Positions 10,676 to 20,944 of a stretch of DNA of 64,000 nucleotides are shown here, in pieces. This stretch comes from Cryphonectria parasitica EP155 (taxonomy: Eukaryota > Ascomycota > Sordariomycetes > Diaporthales > Cryphonectriaceae). The stretch is from assembly GCF_011745365.1 (NCBI RefSeq), contig NW_024468909.1, forward strand, positions 4,092,001 through 4,156,000, given 5' to 3'. The notes under the pieces are model-generated. The model saw only the letters and a list, made by a program, of their open reading frames with translations, was not told the DNA's origin and did no database searches. Position 1 is the first letter of the stretch, and every line of letters begins with the position of its first letter. The translations under genes were made by a program, and so were the position numbers.

Positions 10676-12236
10676 ATGGAAGCTGTGGGCGCCGTCTCAG
10701 CGATAGTCAGCCTCGTCGAGATTGTGGGGCAGGTGTCCAAAACAGCCGTCTCCTTTATGCGCGATGTCAAAGACGCAAGAGTGGACATGATCCAGGTTCG
10801 CAAGGAGCTCTTCGGGCTGTCTACAATTCTGGAGGTCATACAGGAGGATTTCGCCAGCGGGCCCGCTCTGTCTGCTGGCTCAGCTGTCTTGCGCAGGACG
10901 CACGAGCACATCGAGGGCATCTGCAGGAATTGTGTCCAGGTCGTCAGGGACATCGACCAGGTCATTCAGAACAAGCAGTCCAGGCTCACATCCGTGGCGT
11001 GGGTCACGTCGGGCCACCGCAAGGTCGAGAAGCTCAAGGCCGACTTGCGTAATCACATTAATGCGCTCGAGGTCTCGTTACAGATGATCTCCTAGTAAGT
11101 TCCTTGCCAAAGCGCACGCGGAGTATGCTGCTTCCAGCAAACTCGTTGGCCTTGCGCGTGCTGTTCACTAACGGACATTCTCAGTGTTGGAATCAAAGAT
11201 ATCAAAGAAGATGTATCAGCCAGTCGCCAGGGGATATCTGAGCTTCTCAGGAAGACTGACCTGATCCTAGAGAGTATCTCCGGGGCCCGGAATGCACCGC
11301 GAGGGGACCACTACTCGTCGGCAGCGATGCTCGGGTCGTACTTGGAGGGCTTGAAAGACGACGCCGAGACAGTTCTCTCGAGCGTCGATTATCAGCGAGA
11401 AGATAGCTTCACGATAGTAGATCAGGACTCCGAACCTGATCATATGCGAGGGGCTTCGTCTCCCTCGACTGTGCCATCGATCATCTTCAAAAACAGCCAA
11501 GACCGTCAGTTCTGTATCCCACTCGAGGCCTGCAGGACATGGGAGGTGAGTGCCGCATCTCATTCATTAACATATTACCAGCCATCTTGCGGAGCGAGAA
11601 ACAACAGTAATGATTAAAGAACTCGAGGTTGAGCATTTGCGCAGGACATGTCCGAAATCGTCAAGCATTCCTTCTCCAACACCGAGGATACAGAGTTCAT
11701 CGACAAGGGTCAGTATGATTTGATCTCTGGCAACTCCATCTTCCTCCCAAGGTGGTGGGAAACGCTCATTCAACCAGGACTGGAGATTAAGATGGTGTCG
11801 AGGGCTCAGACGAGTAGTATTTCAAAGTATCAAAACGCTGCGAAGGCGAGCCCAAGAGCTCGGACTGCGCAGTCGGCAGGAGACAAGCTGGTTCTGAAGT
11901 TCAAGGACGCCATTGGGAGGAAGTATATCTTACTGTGGCGTGACGTCAGCACGTGGGAAGTAAGTACTTCACTATGACCCATCTTCCGAGTCACAGTTCG
12001 AGGTGTCTTATGGTCGATCATCGGTCCGGCTGCAGGTGCTGATAACTGATTGCACATCGCAGGGCATGGAGCACGTCATTAAAAATGTTTGTGAGAATGT
12101 AGAAGGCCTGAGAGCACCGGTGTGGGAAGGTTTATACGACGTGGTGATCGCAGAGGGCACCAAGCTCATAGACAAGTCTGCTTGGGATGCCGTCGTACGT
12201 CCTGGGATGAGCATTGCGATGCTTATGTGGCCATGA
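10676..12236 (+). CDS. HeLo-like/STAND-type N-terminal domain protein with two ubiquitin-like (ULD) repeats
   Basis: Four exons: 10676-11094, 11185-11545, 11645-11959 and 12063-12236, giving 422 residues. Residues 1 to about 140 (MEAVGAVSAIVSLVEIVGQV onwards) match the helical N-terminal domain found at the start of fungal NACHT/STAND and HeLo-like proteins. Two copies of the fungal ULD ubiquitin-like fold follow: the first about 238-305 (IFKNSQDRQFCIPLEACRTWE ... LPRWWETLIQPGLEIKM) and the second about 343-422 (LKFKDAIGRKYILLWRDVSTWE ... WDAVVRPGMSIAMLMW). There is no NACHT, ankyrin or effector domain. An intron splits both ULDs right after TWE, in phase 0. Related proteins are thought to act in fungal self/non-self recognition or signalling; the role here is inferred only. 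Divergent from THI6. Confidence 0.85.
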
Positions 12237-12618
12237 ATCAACATACCACCGCACAAGCTGGGGAGTTCATGCCTGCCTTCCCCACCCACAAACATACCTC
12301 CGGCACCTCGTCCTAAAAAACTTACGTTTTATGAACAAGACACCAGTTTTCGATACCAGTGGCGAGACTTCCTCGAAGTGTGCACCGCACGTATATGTCC
12401 GATATCACGGGCGTCATCCGCGATAACGGTTGGCCCTGACACTACAACAACACGCTATGAAGGAGTATTCGTCTTGCTCAAACACCTCGAGATGTCAGGT
12501 TCACGGACGACCCTCATCAGCACCAGCAGATTTTCCCCAGCTTTGCTAGTCGTATTTACACATACTATGAAATACTGTCTGTAGACTAGTCGGCTTCAGT
12601 CACCTTTGGCAAGGCACT
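12237..12618. other. Convergent 3' intergenic region
   Basis: About 380 bp between the ULD gene stop and the MSS51 stop on the other strand. No gene or RNA feature seen. Confidence 0.5.
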
Positions 12619-14272
12619 CTATTCGATGTCTTTCCTTGTCGTCTCGTACCTGTGGAGTTGGATCAGTAATATGCACAGATTTGGCAGATTCACAGCTTCA
12701 AAGACTCACCTCTTGCCGCGGAAGGCCCAAGTACCCCAGTTACCACAAGTGATATCCTGAGGGTCCATATCGTTCAGATCCCACCTTAAGCTGCGGAAGA
12801 TGTTCTCGCCAGGCTTCAAGAGAAGGTCAAACTCGCCAGCAGCCGTCTTGTTGACCCACTCGATATCCCTCTCCATATCGTACTGTGTGTAGCCCGTCAC
12901 GACGATGGGCGCCTTGGTCTCCAGCAGCATCGGCACCGTCTCCGCCCACTCGTGCGAACTGGCAGGGTGGCCCAGACCGGGATGAAACAGGACAAAGCAG
13001 TCAAAGTAAGGGTCGTACGGGTAAAAGTAGCCAGTGCGGTGTATGTTGTGGTAGTAGTCCACAATCGTGCTTATTTTCATGCTGTGCCAGGGGCGCTCGA
13101 CTATGGCGCCGTATGGGTTTCCTGGAGTCCTCTCTGGGAGGGGGAACTCGTCGTCTCGGTTGGCCATTGCCTCAGGGCCGATGAAGATGAGGTGGAAGCT
13201 TGAGCGAGGGAAGAGATGTGCCAACTGCACCCACGCGTCACGCGGCAGAGAGGATTCTGCGCGTGCACCCAGGATGAACAGACGGACTGGCGGTGCCTCG
13301 AGGCGGAGGTTCTTGACCCCAGTACCACCACCTGATCTCGGCGGGTGCAAAGTGTATCGTAAAGCTGCGATATATAAGTATGAGCCATACAGGATTTTGT
13401 AATCGAGATCTACATCAAGACGACGACAACATACCACTGAAGCTCTTGAGTCCCTCGGGGGTCAATCTGCTGTCCTGCCGTAGGCTGTACGGACTGAGTT
13501 CGTGTAGGATGCTCCCCACCGTGACGGGATACGTCAATATCCTCGTCGCCTGTCTCATACTCCTGTCCGAATTGATTGCCTGAAAACTCCTCGTATACAG
13601 GAAGGTGTCCCAGTTGGTCATGTTCACCATGGCCTCCTCCAGCTGTGGTCCCGCATACTCGAATTCTGGGAAGAATCTGCCCGAGCGCAAGTCATGGTCG
13701 TCCTCATTGATCTGCCTCAGCGTGTCGCAGACCTCCAGATGCGCCTCGTAGTCAGCCATCCAGTGCTCCTTGGAGCAGTAGACAGGCACGCCACAATCTG
13801 GACACTCGAAGTCGACGTGCGCCGGAGGCAGCTGTGCGGTCTCGGGAGACTGGCGTAGCGGCTGGCCGCTCTCCGAGAGTCGGGTCGGTCGGTGGTCTGG
13901 ACAGGGACAGTAGGCATGCTGTCGCATGAAAGCAGCTCGCTGGCGCATCTCGGGGATTGGTGAGTTGGTATACGAATGGAAGAGGTCGTCTTGGGCGAGG
14001 ATACGTTTTCCTTTGGTGGTCTCGTCGGTTGCCTCGTTGTTCCTAGACCCAAAGGCATGTGCTGCCTGTGCAAGACTCGAGGACGGCCTTGCGATACCCT
14101 GCGATCTGGGCATACGCAGAGTCTTGCTTGTTATCCTTGCAGGCTCGCCAGAGTGTATCGACCTCGTCATCGAAGGCGCCAGTCGTGACATTTGCCTTGC
14201 CGTCGACCTGGCGCAATGCCGACACATGGTGCTCAGCGCGGAGCGCGCTGCAGTGTCGATTGACAAGACCAT
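12619..14272 (-). CDS. MSS51: Mitochondrial COX1 translation/splicing factor Mss51
   Basis: Three exons on the - strand, 14272-13435, 13364-12710 and 12649-12619, give 507 residues; the last exon encodes only the end (YETTRKDIE). The N-terminal about 60 residues are rich in Arg, Ser and Ala with little acid, fitting a mitochondrial presequence. A zinc-finger region follows: CPCPDH, then FECPDCGVPVYCSKEHW and the histidine/cysteine pair HLEVC, as in MYND-like Mss51. The paired CP dipeptides recall the CPX heme-regulatory motifs of yeast Mss51. The C-terminal two-thirds is the Mss51 domain (HELSPYSLR, FHLIFIGPE, HPGLGHP, PIVVTGY). In yeast, Mss51 activates COX1 mRNA translation and couples it to complex IV assembly. 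It starts 362 bp from divergent RSE1. Confidence 0.88.
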
Positions 14273-14634
14273 GTTGAAATCACAGTGGCATGCCCCCTAG
14301 TACATTGCAAATGGAGGAGAGAAAAGAAGCTTCTGATGTTGCTGTTAGAAAAGGTCGCTGCAGGTAGGCGCGATCGGGTGAGGTCCACGGGTGGTTTTTC
14401 TCAGCCACACTAACGCCACATGCCGGATAGCTCGAGCCACACCTGGTTATCCGTATCGAGTCAAACTTCTTTTCGACGAAGCTCGCTCTGCGGCAGGCTT
14501 CAACCAGGCACCTCTCAACAACAACCTCTCCAGGTTGTCAAGATCGAGACAACCACCACCCCCAAGCATCAATCTGATATCATCAGAAGACTCATGAGGG
14601 CACTGCACAGGTCTACTGTGCCCAAGGAGTCAAG
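14273..14634. promoter_or_regulatory. Compact bidirectional promoter MSS51 / RSE1
   Basis: Only 362 bp separate the start codons of MSS51 (-) and RSE1 (+), so both promoters and leaders must share this stretch. No TATA box is obvious. Confidence 0.6.
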
Positions 14635-17600
14635 ATGGCGACCACGTCCAACATGTTTCTGTACTCGCTGACGATTCAGCCTCCGTCCACCGTCACGCAG
14701 GCCATCGTCGGTCAGTTCTCGGGAACCAAGGAGCAGCAGATCATCACGGCTTGCGGCACGCGTCTATCGCTCCTGAAGCCTGACCCCAGCCAGGGAAAGG
14801 TCATCACGATCCTCGCACACGACGTATTTGGGATCATCAGGTCTATCGCCGCCTTCCGTCTCGCGGGCAGCAATAAAGGTAAGCTCCTAATTCTCCTGCG
14901 AATCCATTCTTATTGTGTGGGCTCTTAGTGATTCAAAGCCGACCTGCCAGATCTTTCTTGAGTGCCAACATGATCGGCATGAGTCTGTCTTTGTACGGGA
15001 GGAATCCTATTGTCTAATCAAACAATTGCTGACAATGTCGTGCAGACTACATCATCCTAGCAACAGATTCGGGCAGAATCGCCATTGTCGAGTATCTTCC
15101 CGCCAAGAATCGCTTCTCACGCATCCATCTCGAGACTTTTGGGAAATCGGGCATCCGTCGAGTCATTCCAGGCCAGTTTCTGGCAGCCGATCCCAAGGGC
15201 AGAGCGTGCCTGATAGCATCGGTGGAGAAGAACAAGCTCGTCTACGTCCTGAACCGGAACTCGCAAGCTGAGCTTACGATCTCGTCTCCTTTGGAGGCGC
15301 ACAAGCCTGGGGTGCTGGTCTTCTCCCTTGTCGCTCTCGATGTGGGTTACGCGAACCCGGTCTTCGCAGCCTTGGAGACTGAATATACCGAAGCCGACCA
15401 GGATTCAAGCGGTCAGGCCGCAAAGGAAGCAGAGACACAGCTTGTCTACTACGAGCTTGACTTGGGACTGAATCACGTGGTCCGGAAGTGGTCGGAACCT
15501 GTCGATCCATCATCGATATTGTTGTTTCAGGTTCCTGGAGGCAATGATGGACCCTCTGGCGTTCTTGTATGTGGAGAGGAGAACGTCACATACAGGCATT
15601 CCAACCAAGAGGCCTTCCGAGTGCCCATACCGCGGCGAAGAGGTGCGACCGAAGACCCTCAGCGCAAGCGCTGCATCGTCGCAGGTGTCATGCACAAGCT
15701 GAAAAACAGCGCGGGCCTCTTCTTCTTTCTTCTTCAGACCGAAGACGGCGATTTGTTCAAGCTCTCCATCGACATGTTGGAAGACGCGGATGGCAATCCT
15801 ACCGGTGAAGTCGAGCGGCTCAAAATTAAGTACTTTGATACCGTCCCGGTTGCGTCCAGTCTGTGCATTCTCAAGAGTGGATTCCTTTACGTCGCGAGCG
15901 AGTTTGGAAACCATCACTTCTACCAGTTCGAGAAGCTAGGCGATGATGACGACGAGCTTGAATTCAGCAGCGACAACTTCCCAACAGACCCACAGGCATC
16001 ATATGAACCGGTGTACTTCCATCCCAGACCAAACGAGAACCTGGCTCTGGTGGAAAGTATCGATTCGATGAACCCTCTTACCGACTGCAAAGTCGCAAAT
16101 CTTACTGAAGAGGACGCGCCGCAAATTTATTCGGTGTGCGGCAACGGGGCGCGCAGCACGTTCCGAACCTTGAAGCACGGTTTGGAAGTCAACGAGATCG
16201 TGGCCTCGGAACTACCTGGGAACCCGTCCGCCGTCTGGACCACGAAACTTCGGAGCGATGATGAGTACGATGCATACATCGTCTTGTCGTCTACGAACAG
16301 CACACTCGTTCTCAGCATCGGCGAGACGGTGGAACAAGTCAGCGATACGGGGTTTTTGGACTCCGTGACAACGCTCGCAGTCCAACAACTTGGCGACGAT
16401 GGTCTGATACAAGTTCACCCGAAAGGAATTCGGCACATTCGCCACGGCCGGGTCAACGAATGGGGTGCCCCTCAACATAGGTCAATCGTCGCTGCGGCAA
16501 CAAACGCGAGGCAGGTCGCCATTGCTCTCAGCTCTGGCGAAATTGTTTACTTCGAGATGGACGAAGATGGCTCCCTCGCCGAGTATGATGAAAAGAAGGA
16601 GATGTTTGGCACGGTGACATGCTTGAGTCTGGGCGAAGTTCCAGAAGGCCGGCAGAGAAGTTCCTTCTTGGCTGTTGGATGCGATGACCGGACCGTCCGC
16701 GTTCTGAGTCTGGATCCGGACTCAACGCTCGAGAATAAGTCTGTGCAGGCGTTGTCCGCGGCTCCATCATCACTTAATATCATGGCAATGGAGGACTCAT
16801 CATCTGGTGGCTCCACGCTGTACCTGCACATTGGTCTACACTCTGGTGTCTACCTGAGGACGGTCCTGGATGAGATCACGGGCGAGTTGACGGACACCCG
16901 CCAAAAGTTCCTGGGTCCGAAGCCAGTCAAACTGTTCCAAGTCTCCGTCCAGGGATCGACCTGCGTATTAGCCCTCAGTTCCAGGTCATGGCTAGGCTAC
17001 TCTGATCCTCTGACCCGAAGCTTCATGATGACTCCTCTCGATTATGCCGAGTTGGAGTGGGGATGGAACTTCAGCAGTGAGCAATGTGTGGAGAGTATGG
17101 TGGGCATACATGCCAACTATCTGAGGTCAGTCACTTTCCGATTTTCACCCTACTTTCAACTGCCTTTCGATGATGATAAAAGGGATACCGAAGCCTATAT
17201 GGCTGTGAGGCTTGAGTATCATTTTGTGATGCCAATTGTTCCTTCTGACGATTTCATTACTTCTTTCGATAATTCTTTTTCATTTAAGCCCCTCTGAATG
17301 ATGCTGACGGGGACCACAGGATTTTCTCGGTGGAGAAACTGAGCGAGAACATGATACAAAAGTCAATTCCTCTTACTTACACGCCCAAGAAATTGGTCAA
17401 GCACCCTGAACAGCCTTACTTCTACACAATCGAAGCCGACAACAACACACTACCGCCAGAGCTAAGACAAAAGCTTCTTTCCGATCCGGGAGTTGTTAAT
17501 GGCGACTCGACGGTCTTGCCGCCTGAAGACTTCGGCTATCCGCGAGGAAGAGGACGGTGGGCGTCGTGCATCAATGTGGTGGATCCGATTTCAGATGAAG

Positions 17601-18698
17601 CCGGCATCGTGTCCAGCATAGAACTTGAGGATAACGAGGCAGCAGTGAGCGCTGCCGTCGTGCCATTTGCCAGTCAGGATGGCGAAAGCTTCCTCATCGT
17701 TGGCACTGGCAAAGATATGGTGCTCAACCCGCGGAACTTTACCGAAGGCTACATTCACGTTTATCGGTTCCAGGAGAACGGGAGAGAGCTGGAATTCATC
17801 CACAAGACCAAGATCGAGGAGCCACCAATGGCTCTTCTGCCATACCAAGGTCGACTACTCACAGGCATCGGCAGGACATTGCGGATCTATGATTTGGGTC
17901 TGCGACAGATGCTGAGGAAGGCGCAGGCAGATGTCGCGCCAAACCTGATCGTCTCGCTGGAGGCTCAAAACAACCGTATCGTCGTCGGTGACGTGCAGCA
18001 GGGCATCATATATGTGGTGTTCAAGCCCGAGACCAACAAGCTTATTCCGTTCGTTTCGGACACTATCGCCCGTTGGGTGACGTCGACCACCATGGTCGAC
18101 TACGAGTCCACGGCCGGCAGCGATAAGTTTGGCAACATTTGGATTGTGCGATGCCCTGAGAAGGCCAGCCTCGAAGCCGACGAGCCTGGTTCCGAAGTTC
18201 ATCTTACTCACGCGCGGCCGTACCTCCACGCTCAACAGCACCGTATCGACTTGATGGCGCACTACTATACGCAGGACCTGCCCACGAGTATATGCAAGAC
18301 TAGTCTGGTAGTCGGCGGGCAGGAGATTCTGCTATGGGGCGGTATCCAGGGAACCATTGGAGTGTTGATTCCCTTTGTGAGTCGAGAAGATGTCGACTTT
18401 TTCCAGACTCTGGAGCAACACATGCGGCAAGAAGACCCTCCCTTGGCTGGTCGTGATCATCTCATGTACCGAAGTTACTATGCGCCAGTCAAAGGTGTGA
18501 TTGATGGTGATCTCTGTGAGAGATTTGCCTTGTTGCCAACCGACAAGAAGCAAATGATTGCAGGAGAGCTGGACCGTTCGGTTCGTGAGATTGAGCGGAA
18601 GCTATCGGTGAGTTGACCCGTTTCCCGTCCCATACAAAGTAAAGAATTATTGGGCTGACAAGACACAATAGGATATTCGCACACGATCGGCGTTCTAA
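14635..18698 (+). CDS. RSE1: Pre-mRNA splicing factor RSE1 / SF3B3 (SF3b complex)
   Basis: Four exons: 14635-14878, 15046-17125, 17320-18607 and 18672-18698, giving 1212 residues, the normal size for SF3B3/Rse1. The start [21 protein letters not shown] and the blocks [54 protein letters not shown] junction (ANYLR/IFSVEK) and [18 protein letters not shown] are highly characteristic. The protein is three beta-propellers (MMS1-like N-terminus and CPSF_A C-terminus about 850-1170) and scaffolds SF3B1 in U2 snRNP for branch-site recognition in the nucleus. The second intron has a GTCAGT donor and is 194 bp. The last exon encodes only eight residues (DIRTRSAF), as expected for the conserved C-terminal end. 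Confidence 0.97.
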
Positions 18699-18959
18699 GT
18701 GTCTAAAAATTACAAGACTGGCGTTAGAGGGCGGGACTCGTGACATCAAGAATCTTCAGGTGTACCAGTCTGTAGTGTATGTATACATACGGATTTCATG
18801 TTGGGCTATGCGCTGGCGTTTGGCGAAATGATATATGGAGGGGGAAATAACCTGCTGGAGCGGTGGGCTCATTCAAAATTTCAACATGGCGGTAGGATGT
18901 ATCAAACAACCCTAGACCGAACTGTTACACTCGCTGTTGTTGCCTTCTCAGAGAGCACA

Positions 18960-19992
18960 TCAAGAAGAACCCAGCCTTTTCAAAAATGCGGCCTGACTGG
19001 CCCAAACCCCACCAGTGCCCCCTGCATTCCCCCTCGCCTTCGTCTTGCCCTTGGCCTTGGCCTCAAGAGGATGCGCCTTCTCCCACTCCTCGTCCGCAAC
19101 ATACTTCTCCACCGCTTGATTCAGGTCATGCCCACTCTGCTCGAGATACAGCTCGGCGATCTCGTAGTCTGGGCACTTGCAGGCCACCATCCACCGGCGC
19201 ACCTTGGCCTTGCGAGCCTCTTCCTCCTCGCCCTCGACTGGTCTCGGGCTGAGGGAGACGCCGGAGGGGTAGTGCGACCCGGGGATCAGGATGGTGCGCC
19301 GAGCCGACAGTAGATGGTCCGAGGTGAGCTTGTTGTATCGTCGCAGAACCGGGGCGGGCACGTTGTACCGGAGGGAAAGAGAGGGGACCGTGTCGTCGGT
19401 CGGGTGGAGGAAGTGTAGGGTGTCTGGGGGTGGTTGTTGGTGCTGTTCTTTCTCATCTGCATAGGACTTCTCGTTGAGGAGGGAGGAGGACTGGGGGGAG
19501 GACCATCTGTTTGGTGAGGTTGTGTATGGAGGCGGCGCAGTGGTGTCGGCTTGGGAGGGCTTGTTATGGCCCGCGGTCGTGGCGGCGTCTTTGCTTGTTG
19601 CGAAGTCGTAGGATGGCGGCTCGCGCAGGCCGTGCGGGATGGGGTTCGAGGGGGAGGAGGAGAGTTGACAGTATGGGCAATAGGTTGCGAAACGGCTATT
19701 GTTCTGTTTAAGGGGGGTCCATTGTTAGTCTCTCAACATACCTCTGCTGTCACACGGGAGATTTCTCTGCCTCTTCTCGGTAGAGAGAAACCTAGAGCAG
19801 GCAGGGAAAAGAGCGGGTGTGTGTATCTCGTACATCTATACATCTTCCACAGATAACTCTCGAACAACACTCTAATCTCCTGTCTTCTGGGTCCGAAAAT
19901 TGCTTCTCTATCTTGGTCTCGAGATGATACTGGGGGGAGGACGCTGGGTCGCGAATAATGGTCGCGCAGGTGCAGCATGCTTCTGATGACAT
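18960..19992 (-). CDS. Zinc-finger (RING-like) plus LysM domain protein, intracellular type
   Basis: Two exons on the - strand, 19992-19834 and 19703-18960, give 300 residues; donor GTACGA, acceptor AAACAG, phase 0. Residues 6-66 hold paired cysteines: CCTC near the N-terminus, ECCSRVICGRC, then across the splice YCPYC, consistent with a RING/FYVE-like cross-brace. Residues about 147-196 are a LysM domain (DTLHFLHPTDDTVPSLSLRY ... NKLTSDHLLSARRTILIP). A helical UBA/CUE-like segment follows (CPDYEIAELYLEQSGHDLNQ), then a Lys-rich tail. No signal peptide is visible, unlike secreted LysM effectors, so the protein is probably cytosolic. Its role is unknown; the layout resembles eukaryotic LysM proteins of the LYSMD type. 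Confidence 0.8.
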
Positions 19993-20944
19993 GGCTGTGT
20001 TCTATATGAATTATGGAGAGAAAGCGAGAGAGACACACACACACGGGAGAACGAGCAGGTCAAATCTAAAAAGACGTATGTAAACAAATGTGTGTACGTA
20101 GTAGATGTATATTGTTGCACACCGAACAAAAGTGACAAGAGGAAGGATGCTTGGTTGTGGCGAAGGTGACGTCCTCGAGACATACCGTCTTTATCGATAA
20201 CGTCTCGTCCCGAGGCCCCCGAGGGGCATTGTTTCAATGTTTGCATACTTAAAAGGCTCCCAACTAAGTGGTGTCAGGGGGCTACGAAACGGCCCGCTGC
20301 TTGGCGTACTAGGGACCTAAAAGCATGTCAACGAGCCGTAACGTTCGAGCCCGCTCGTCTTCTGAATCGAAACACGCAACCGAGATGCTAGGCTTTACTG
20401 TATAAGTAATGTGATGGTTCTAGCATCCTGATATGGCTTTCCCTAGCAGATCGTGGCCATATGTTTTGAGATGATCATCACTCAAGAGCTTCTGACCCTC
20501 GCTCTACTATCATGTATAGCATGTCTAGGCACGCTCTAGTAAATCATGACATGGCTTATAGAAAAGCCTACTTAACTAAAACCCTTCGATGCGACGAATT
20601 CTGTACCAGCAAGTCACCCATCGTCACTCAACATCCTTCATGCTGGAAATTTTTTTTTTTTTTTCTGGGGGGGCATTCTAGGGTATGGACAGACAAGAAG
20701 AAAGTGAATTATGAACTGGATTCTTGATAATATCCGGCTGGTTCCGTACAATGATTAGGACAGTAGAAATATCTTTTAGTACTCTTCTATCAAAGGGAAA
20801 AGGGGAAAAGCAAGACCAACAGCACGCAGTTCACAGAACCCTTCAGGTTATTTCCCTATTCATACTGCATACCCTTACACAGGAGCAAACGAGGTCGCGG
20901 CCAATTTGTTCCAGCATTTGCTCCTCCCTCTCCCCCAAGCCATC
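19993..20944. other. Intergenic region upstream of the LysM gene
   Basis: About 950 bp holding the LysM gene promoter/leader (minus strand) and the 3' flank of the zinc-ribbon gene. A T14 run followed by a G run lies near 20650-20672. No gene seen. Confidence 0.45.
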
